64,000 nucleotides of DNA from Bacteroides reticulotermitis JCM 10512 (GTDB lineage: Bacteria > Bacteroidota > Bacteroidia > Bacteroidales > Bacteroidaceae): positions 42,319 to 106,318 of the forward strand of contig NZ_BAIV01000021.1 of the NCBI RefSeq assembly GCF_000517545.1, read 5' to 3'. This document shows positions 58,380-64,000 of the stretch, piece by piece. Within the stretch, counting starts at the first letter, position 1. Every line of letters begins with the position of its first letter. Below the pieces are notes generated by a model. It did no database searches. It saw only the letters and a list, made by a program, of their open reading frames with translations, and was not told the origin of the DNA. A program made the translations under genes and the position numbers.

Positions 58380-59115
58380 CTACCGTCTGAGACCTCGCTT
58401 CGGCTTCTTCTTTTTTCTTTTCATCGGGATTTGCTGTTCTTCGTTGCTGTTGTCGGGTTCGGGAGTAAGCAAGCCTAATGCAGAGGATAACCCCAAATCC
58501 GGCAGATTGAAAGATTGTTTATCTTCTTTCATATTTTCCTGATTTACAGTTTGCATACTTGAATGCTTGTCATCTTGTTTATATGCAAACATGTTGTCAG
58601 TCAATTCTTCCTGCTCATTTACATTCCTACCTATCTGCATATCTGTACTTTTTCTTTCATCGGAGATTTGCCGTTCTTGTATACTGAGCTGATCAGAAAT
58701 ATTACCGTTCTTCATTGTATTGTAATATTCAAAGGATTCAGTTAACTGTCTATTATAACCAAATAGCTTATCAAATCCGTGCTCTGCCTGTTGGAACAGA
58801 TTATTTCTATCAAAACCACCCTTAACCGTTCCTTTTTGGGTGTTCTTGTGGTTGGTTAGCGGAGATAGTTTTTTCTTATTGGATTGGTCTTTCCGGCTCA
58901 CAATCAAATGACAGTGCATATTCAGTTCTTTATTTGACCTGTCTCGACTGAAATGTATCTTCCCATAAAACTTTATATCCTCTGCTGATAATCCTTTGTT
59001 GAAATTATTGGCGTATTCGGGAATAACCACTTCCCGGATATACCACTTCATGCCTTCAGCTTGTTCCTGTTCGGTGTTACCCATAGCTTTAAGTTCTTTT
59101 TCTGACGTATGGTCC
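58380..59115 (-). pseudogene. DUF5712-type relaxase, N-terminally truncated
   Basis: The surviving ~245 residues belong to a Bacteroides mobilisation relaxase. They include MKWYIREVVIPEYANNFNKG, LNMHCHLIVSRKDQSNKKKL with the metal-binding histidine motif, and FQQAEHGFDKLFGYNRQLTE, then a low-complexity tail ending RKKKKPKRGLRR. Coding similarity runs upstream in frame through SEKELKAMGNTEQ and then meets another gene's sequence. The first ~80-100 residues with the catalytic tyrosine are missing. It therefore cannot nick DNA. It lies between the two XRE genes and marks a deleted mobilisation module. Confidence 0.72.
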
Positions 59116-59242
59116 GCTGCGTCACTCCCGACAGTTGGGCAAGATCATAATTATCCAACAAAGTATCACCGTCCAAACATTCTTTCAAACGGTTCATACG
59201 ACCCAATTCATTTCCTGCGCTCTGCCTCTCTGCCGCAGGCAA
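59110..59242 (-). pseudogene. Helix-turn-helix (excisionase-like) gene fragment
   Basis: The frame reads MNRLKECLDGDTLLDNYDLA and then QLSGVTQRTIRQ, the first half of the small HTH proteins usually encoded upstream of Bacteroides mobilisation genes. It then passes into relaxase sequence in another frame. The fusion point near 59110-59120 is the deletion junction that also truncated the relaxase. Confidence 0.6.
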
Positions 59243-59489
59243 AGATACAGAGAAGCAGCTAAAGATATGAATAAACAGTTTCGTTTCACAATTGGTACAT
59301 TAAAGATTATACAGGCTTTTCAAGATAGCCTTTAGAGCCGTTGTCCTTCTGCCTAATAAATCTTCCAAATCACTTATTTTTTAATTGTATAATAATATGG
59401 CTCTTTTGGCTCAAGCATTTAAAAAGAAAACAAATATGCGTGAGTATCCCTTGAAATTTCCTATCTTTGAGGGAAAAAATTGTAATTCG

Positions 59490-59693
59490 ATGAAAATGAA
59501 TCGCATTAAGGAAGCCTTGCAGGAGAAAAGGTTAACGCAGGTATGGTTGTCTGGAGAACTTGGAAAAAGCTTCAAAATGGTAAATGCTTATGCCTGTAAC
59601 CGCAAGCAACCAAGTCTGGAAACATTGTTTCAGATTGCAGATTTACTGCAAATAAATGCGACGGATTTAATCGTAGATAAAAAAGAAAAATAG
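59490..59693 (+). CDS. XRE-family helix-turn-helix regulator (second copy)
   Basis: This is a 67-aa Cro/C1-type regulator starting MKMNRIKEALQEKRLTQVWL. The middle GKSFKMVNAYACNRKQPS is identical to that of the XRE at 57881-58078. Upstream codons in the longer frame (MYNNMALLAQ and on) are not conserved and are excluded. It precedes the restriction-helicase stub by two bases, so they form one operon. Both XRE copies face away from the relaxase relic between them. Confidence 0.88.
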   Translation: MKMNRIKEALQEKRLTQVWLSGELGKSFKMVNAYACNRKQPSLETLFQIADLLQINATDLIVDKKEK

Positions 59694-59695
59694 AT

Positions 59696-60004
59696 ATGAC
59701 TTCATTTCAAGATACATTGACTCAATTTCGTAGAGAGTCTGCGACAGAAAGAGAAAAAGGAACTCGCTTTGAGAGATTAATGCAAGCATACGGATATGTT
59801 GTTAATGGACGTAGTGCCATTGAATGGATTATGGAATGTTATCAAATCAAGACGCATAAAGAAAACGGCATTGTAAACAACCCCAACGACTGGGCAAGAG
59901 AGCACAACAAGCCAAGATATATTCTTGATTTATTGCTGAGCATAATTACGGTAAGCGTGAGGACGGTGAAGATTGTTAAAGGGTTGCCGAAAGTGGACTT
60001 GTAA
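59696..60004 (+). pseudogene. Type ISP restriction-modification/helicase protein reduced to a 102-aa stub
   Basis: The first ~32 residues, SFQDTLTQFRRESATEREKG and TRFERLMQAY, match the start of large DEAD/DEAH helicase-methyltransferase restriction enzymes (type ISP, LlaGI-like). The next residues, VVNGRSAIEWIMECYQIKTH, NNPNDWAREHNKPRYILDLL and IITVSVRTVKIVKGLP, match their extreme C-terminus. Around 1500 residues (nuclease, helicase, methyltransferase) are absent. The join is in frame between QAYG and YVVNG, so the stub is an open gene. It lies between XRE and the GHKL ATPase. It may be dead, or retained as a small protein. Confidence 0.75.
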
Positions 60005-60045
60005 TTTGAACAAAAAGTGCATAATTCAATAAATAGAGTAATGTT

Positions 60046-61740
60046 ATGTATACATATAAAGAACTAAGAAACGGCAATTATTATGAGCAGGATATTTCTT
60101 ACTCAACTCTCATGAAGAAACATATAAAAAAACACTCTTCATACTTGCAGCCTATTTTTGAAGCAATTAGCAATTCGTTAGAAGCGACTAATGGCTTAGG
60201 CGACCGTATAACTATAAGATTGAACTTCTCAAAAACCACATACAAAGGAGTATTTGACTTTTCATCTATTGATATCATTGACACAGGAACAGGCTTTAAT
60301 GATAAAAATTTATCTCGTTTGAAATGCTTATACGATGAATCAAAAGGGCAAAATAATTTAGGAACAGGCAGAGTGCAATATCTTCATTTTTTTCATAATA
60401 CGGATATATATAGCGTTTTTGAAGAAGATGGTAAGACAATGAAGCGTCGTATTGTTCTCTCAAAAAAATTTCTTGCGTCTTCTCAGAATAGAGCTGTTAT
60501 TTGGCTAGGGGATAAAATTGAAGAGAAAGATGCCTCTATTGGTACTGTGCTTTCATTTTATGGACCTATAGATGAAAATGATAAAACTAAATATACAGGA
60601 TTAAGGGCACAGCAATTAAAAGAATATATTTTAGTTCATTACTTAAGTCGTTTTTGTTTAAAAAAGGGAAATTTGCAAGAAATCAAAATCGAACAATACA
60701 TGAATGGGGTACATGATACAGTCAATGATTGTTATATAAAAGATGAGGATATTCCTAACGCAGATTACACAGATATTGTTAAGGTTCCCTACTCAAAAAT
60801 ATCGATGGATGGTAAAAGTCTAATAAAGTCTTCTAAAACAGAAAGTTTTGAAATAAAATCTTTTCGATTGCCTGCTAGCATTCAGAAAAAAAACGAAGTT
60901 AAATTAACAAGCAAATATGAAACAGTCGATGTTTCATCAGGAATAGATTTTTCATTTATTTACGACTCACCTAAAATAGGAAATGGATATTTATTATTTC
61001 TTATTTCAAGTTCTTACTTGACTAATAGAGATACTGATTTAAGAGGAAACTTACAAATATATTCAAGAAAAGACTATTTGAAAAACAGAGGCTTATTTAC
61101 AAGCGATGAAGAAATATTAGTTGATGATATTCAAGAAAAGACAACGAATTCAATTACAAAGCAGTATGAACCCATAAAAAAAACAAAAGAAAATTTTGAC
61201 AATAAAATAGACGAATTAGCTGAAATCTTTTCTCTTGACAGAGATGTGCTAAATAATGTTGGATATAAAGTTGGAGATACAGATCAAGAAATATTAAAAA
61301 GAGTATATCAATATGATGCAGAAGTGTCTGCAAAGCAGGATGCAAATATAAAAGCCATAATAGACTCTATAGATGAACTAATTCCCGGAACCAAAGATTT
61401 TAATCGGAAATTAAATACCAAAATTAAAAAAGTCACTGAATTGGTGCCTCAATTCAATAGAGCTGAATTAACCAAGTATGTGACTAAAAGAAAGGTCGTT
61501 TTAGAGTTAATGCAGAAGACTATAGATAAAAAGTTAACATGTCAACAAAAAACAAAGAAGCAGAAAAAAATAAACAATGAACAATTTCTTCATAATATTT
61601 TGTTTAATCAACACTCAGAAAATCCATTAGACAGTAATCTGTGGATGATAAATGATGACTTTATTCATTTTCAAGGAACATCAGAATCCGAACTTAGGAA
61701 TTTAAAAATTGGCGAAGAATCTTTTTTAGAGAAGACTTGA
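60046..61740 (+). CDS. GHKL ATPase (MORC/MutL/HSP90-like) defence protein
   Basis: This 564-aa protein has a GHKL ATP-binding domain: motif N LQPIFEAISNSLEAT (Glu and Asn), motif G1 SIDIIDTGTGFNDK and motif G2 GQNNLGTGRVQYLHFF. A transducer-like region follows (SGIDFSFIYDSPKIGNGYLL, LTNRDTDLRGNLQIYSRKDY), then a helical coiled segment rich in Lys. GHKL proteins of this kind occur in restriction-linked islands and are related to MORC ATPases. The end overlaps the following nuclease frame by four bases (TTGA). One extra base near 61735 would fuse them into a single protein of about 708 aa. It begins 41 bases after the type ISP stub. Confidence 0.82.
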   Translation: MYTYKELRNGNYYEQDISYSTLMKKHIKKHSSYLQPIFEAISNSLEATNGLGDRITIRLNFSKTTYKGVFDFSSIDIIDTGTGFNDKNLSRLKCLYDESKGQNNLGTGRVQYLHFFHNTDIYSVFEEDGKTMKRRIVLSKKFLASSQNRAVIWLGDKIEEKDASIGTVLSFYGPIDENDKTKYTGLRAQQLKEYILVHYLSRFCLKKGNLQEIKIEQYMNGVHDTVNDCYIKDEDIPNADYTDIVKVPYSKISMDGKSLIKSSKTESFEIKSFRLPASIQKKNEVKLTSKYETVDVSSGIDFSFIYDSPKIGNGYLLFLISSSYLTNRDTDLRGNLQIYSRKDYLKNRGLFTSDEEILVDDIQEKTTNSITKQYEPIKKTKENFDNKIDELAEIFSLDRDVLNNVGYKVGDTDQEILKRVYQYDAEVSAKQDANIKAIIDSIDELIPGTKDFNRKLNTKIKKVTELVPQFNRAELTKYVTKRKVVLELMQKTIDKKLTCQQKTKKQKKINNEQFLHNILFNQHSENPLDSNLWMINDDFIHFQGTSESELRNLKIGEESFLEKT

Positions 61741-62171
61741 CGACGGAAGAGTTAGAAGAGCTTAAAGCATTTAATAGAGATCGCTTGGGCAATAGACCTG
61801 ATATATTGTTATTCCCCAAAGAGCATAAATGTATTATAATTGAACTAAAAAGTATAGATGCTGATGTGTCTAAATTCGTATCCCAAGTTTCTGGGTATGC
61901 AGGATTGATCAGGCAGTATTCAAAAGAAAAATTTGAAATAACAACCTTCTATTCTTATTTAATAGGAGAGAGTTTTACTTTAAACGAAGTCAAAAGGGCA
62001 AATCCATTTTTGCAAAAGGCATATTATTTTGATTATCTATTTTGTCCAAGTTACCCTGTAGATGGAGGAGATAATAGAAGAAATGGAGAAATGTATGTTG
62101 AAGTCATAAAATACTCTACATTACTAGAAAGAGCTAAATCTCGCAATAAAATATTTACAGATAAAATTTAA
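61737..62171 (+). CDS. PD-(D/E)XK nuclease, partner or C-terminal domain of the GHKL ATPase
   Basis: This 144-aa frame encodes a compact nuclease core: RLGNRPDILLFPKEHKCIII supplies the catalytic Asp, and the strand ending IIELKSIDADVSKFV supplies E-x-K. KFVSQVSGYAGLIRQYSKEK follows as the helix. It opens at a TTG inside the previous stop, an unusual start. Either this is a coupled two-gene arrangement, or the two ORFs are one ATPase-nuclease broken by a single-base loss. The second is favoured given the many such losses in this window. ATP-driven closure coupled to DNA cleavage is the expected mechanism. Confidence 0.75.
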   Translation: MTTEELEELKAFNRDRLGNRPDILLFPKEHKCIIIELKSIDADVSKFVSQVSGYAGLIRQYSKEKFEITTFYSYLIGESFTLNEVKRANPFLQKAYYFDYLFCPSYPVDGGDNRRNGEMYVEVIKYSTLLERAKSRNKIFTDKI

Positions 62172-62229
62172 TACACACGGAGGTACCCACATATCAGTCA
62201 GATAAAGGAATGAATAATATAGTCAAGCA

Positions 62230-62628
62230 ATGAAAAAACGTTTTCGTAAAAAATTACATAGAGGAGAATTCCAACAATACGGGATTTCCACCATGATTCC
62301 GGTTACCACAGAATCAGTTGAAGCAGTATTAAATACAATTACTGATATTGCCAATGCACATAAATTATTGTTCTGTGGCGGTGGTTTAGGTCAATTTATC
62401 CTTCCTTCCGAAGAATATGGAGAGTTGAAGATACCATCCAAAGTAGAATTTTTAATAACGAGTATAGCCTTAGGGTTAGAAATGCCATCGGATTGTATCA
62501 TTGGTTACTTCATAAACCCAACAGAGCAGGAAATTTCAGTTGATACAGCAGGAAAAGTAAAATCCGAACTTGAAAACGCTTTGAAAGCAGATCTTAAAAT
62601 CAATTGTCGAATTCCTTTATGGACTTAA
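62230..62628 (+). CDS. YggL-like (DUF469) protein
   Basis: This 132-aa protein opens MKKRFRKKLHRGEFQQYGIS, the hallmark start of the YggL/DUF469 family, where RxRKKLxxGEFQ precedes a beta-alpha sandwich. Later parts are AHKLLFCGGGLGQFILPSEE and the acidic C-terminal helix. E. coli YggL binds the 50S ribosome. Finding it between a GHKL-nuclease and RhuM is unusual, and it may link defence to translation, as inference. It lies 58 bases downstream of the nuclease and 12 bases upstream of RhuM. Confidence 0.72.
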   Translation: MKKRFRKKLHRGEFQQYGISTMIPVTTESVEAVLNTITDIANAHKLLFCGGGLGQFILPSEEYGELKIPSKVEFLITSIALGLEMPSDCIIGYFINPTEQEISVDTAGKVKSELENALKADLKINCRIPLWT

Positions 62629-62640
62629 AATGACCTAAAT

Positions 62641-63681
62641 ATGTCCAACGATAAAATTCAACCGACCAACAGTCTATTCATCCTCTATCAAGACGATAAT
62701 GGAGTAACCAATGTCAATGTTCGTTTTGACGGCAAAGATGTTTGGCTTTCGCAACAACAAATCGCCATGCTGTTTGATACTACACAACAGAATATTAGTT
62801 TGCACATTAACAGCATTATAGAAGAGGAGGAGTTGTCTAAGGAAGCAACTCACAAGTATTTCTTGTTAGTTCGTCAAGAGGGTAACCGGTCGGTAAAAAG
62901 ACAGATTGAGCATTATAATTTGGACATGATAATAGCGGTCGGTTATCGGGTAAAATCACAAGTGGCAACCCGATTTAGGCAATGGGCAACACAACGGCTA
63001 CACGAATATATTCAAAAAGGATTTACTATTGATGATGAGCGTCTGAAAGGAAACGGCAATCGCTATTTTCGCGAGTTACTACAACGAATCAGGGATATTC
63101 GTTCGAGCGAACGTAACTTGTACCAACAAGTTACCGATATTTATTCCACAGCAATAGACTATGATCCGCGAAACGATATAACTCATCGGTTCTTTGCTAC
63201 AGTACAAAATAAAATGCACTATGCTGCTCATCAACATACAGCCGCAGAAGTAATCTACCACAGGGTTGATTCCGAAAAGCCAATGGTAGGTATGACCAAT
63301 TTCAAAGGAGATTATATAACCCGTGATGATGTCAAAATTGCAAAGAACTATCTTTCCGAGAAAGAATTACAAGTCTTGAACTTATTGGTTTCCCAATATC
63401 TTGATTTTGCCGAATTACAAGCTATCGAACAACATACTATGACCATGCAACAATGGATAGAGAAGCTGGACGATGTGCTATCGGTTGGCAATCGCCCATT
63501 GCTTAGCAATGCAGGGACAGTCTCTCATAAACAGGCTATCGAAAAAGCGGCACAGGAGTTTGAGGAATATCGTCGTAAAGAAATGCTACAATATGAAAGT
63601 GATTTTGATAGGGCAATTAGAGAACTAAAATCTCAAACTGATAGTGATGTTCCCAAATCGCAAGAAAATTCGGATGAATGA
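62641..63681 (+). CDS. rhuM: RhuM family protein
   Basis: This intact 346-aa protein is clearly RhuM-like: FDGKDVWLSQQQIAMLFDTT, QNISLHINSIIEEEELSKEA, HYNLDMIIAVGYRVKSQVAT, RFRQWATQRLHEYIQKGFTI. The C-terminal part is MVGMTNFKGDYITRDDVKIA and SQYLDFAELQAIEQHTMTMQ. The N-terminal portion is a Bro-N/KilA-like DNA-binding module. RhuM was named for a Salmonella island gene, and its molecular role is not settled. It is common in restriction and defence islands of Bacteroidetes, usually downstream of R-M genes. It is the last gene of the plus-strand operon here. Confidence 0.9.
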   Translation: MSNDKIQPTNSLFILYQDDNGVTNVNVRFDGKDVWLSQQQIAMLFDTTQQNISLHINSIIEEEELSKEATHKYFLLVRQEGNRSVKRQIEHYNLDMIIAVGYRVKSQVATRFRQWATQRLHEYIQKGFTIDDERLKGNGNRYFRELLQRIRDIRSSERNLYQQVTDIYSTAIDYDPRNDITHRFFATVQNKMHYAAHQHTAAEVIYHRVDSEKPMVGMTNFKGDYITRDDVKIAKNYLSEKELQVLNLLVSQYLDFAELQAIEQHTMTMQQWIEKLDDVLSVGNRPLLSNAGTVSHKQAIEKAAQEFEEYRRKEMLQYESDFDRAIRELKSQTDSDVPKSQENSDE

Positions 63682-64000
63682 TATAGCCATGAAAAGCTGG
63701 AGGATATTAAGAATCAAACTCAGCATCACCAAACGAGACATTGAATTATCCACTTAAAGGTTTGATAAAACTACTATAAGCTTAACTTTGGAGTCATCTT
63801 AAGGTTGTAAAATGTTTCATTCTTATAGACTATACAAATATATTTTCATAAGAGTTAAATAACACCAGATACAATTAGCTTAAAAATAGTATGTTTCATA
63901 TCGTTGTCTTCACTTGTCTTCACACACGATAAAAATACAATTTCCACCTACAATTCAGTAATTCGGCAGAATATTTTTCAGTAATTTGGATTATATATAC
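63682..64000. other. Terminal region, no gene seen
   Basis: The last 319 bases are AT-rich. A 22-codon frame from 63689 (MKSWRILRIKLSITKRDIEL and on) is the only start-stop candidate and is too short to support. Confidence 0.3.

Noticed and set aside
1..64000. CRISPR arrays, tRNA or rRNA genes
   Set aside because: No regularly spaced short repeats and no recognisable RNA gene sequence were seen on either strand.

Overview
The window looks like a chromosomal segment of a gut Bacteroidales bacterium, most likely Bacteroides. The grounds are SusC/SusD pairs, two hybrid two-component systems (HTCS) with Reg_prop/Y_Y_Y sensors, promoters of the TAnnTTTG type, a PRTRC cassette and a DUF5712-type relaxase. 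No rRNA or tRNA was seen. Gene coordinates below use the biologically sensible start where it differs from the longest ORF.

Layout. (1) 1-13.1 kb, minus strand: a degraded pectin-utilisation locus with a CE12-GH28 fusion, CE12, a SASA-CE4 double esterase, GH2 and a GH43 remnant, then an IS66-truncated SusC stub and its HTCS. A 99-bp MITE lies in the leader of the SASA-CE4 gene. (2) 13.3-33.4 kb, minus strand: a second, largely complete locus for pectin or rhamnogalacturonan. HTCS, susC, susD, GH28, GH31, a beta-propeller glycosidase, a GH78-like enzyme and an acetylesterase run in one direction. A detached GH28 gene shares an operator/promoter module with susC. (3) 33.8-34.3 kb: relics of tyrosine recombinases. 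(4) 34.3-40.9 kb: redox and quinone-detoxification genes (AraC, NTF2-like, two NmrA-like reductases, aldo/keto reductase, HxlR, azoreductase), several visibly decayed. (5) 41.2-49.9 kb: a higher-GC conjugative or plasmid-type block with DUF4099/DUF3945 proteins, topoisomerase III and PRTRC proteins E, C, F, B and ThiF. (6) 50.4-63.7 kb: a defence-like island with an AAA_14/DUF4143 ATPase, AbiEi/AbiEii, a RES-domain protein, a 1055-aa nuclease-plus-helical-repeat protein with an XRE regulator, a relaxase relic, a second XRE, a type ISP restriction-helicase collapsed to a 102-aa stub, a GHKL ATPase with a PD-(D/E)XK nuclease, a YggL-like protein and RhuM.

The most promising undescribed systems are XRE / nuclease-repeat protein / RES (53.5-58.1 kb) and the GHKL-ATPase/nuclease pair (60.0-62.2 kb). 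The best regulatory find is an identical operator-to-promoter spacing upstream of susC and of a distant GH28.

A strong caution: more than a dozen otherwise intact genes carry single-base indels, nearly all deletions and often in short homopolymers. This pattern is more typical of assembly error than of gene death. Genuine nonsense mutations and truncations also exist (33.8-39.5 kb and the remnants) and are marked separately.
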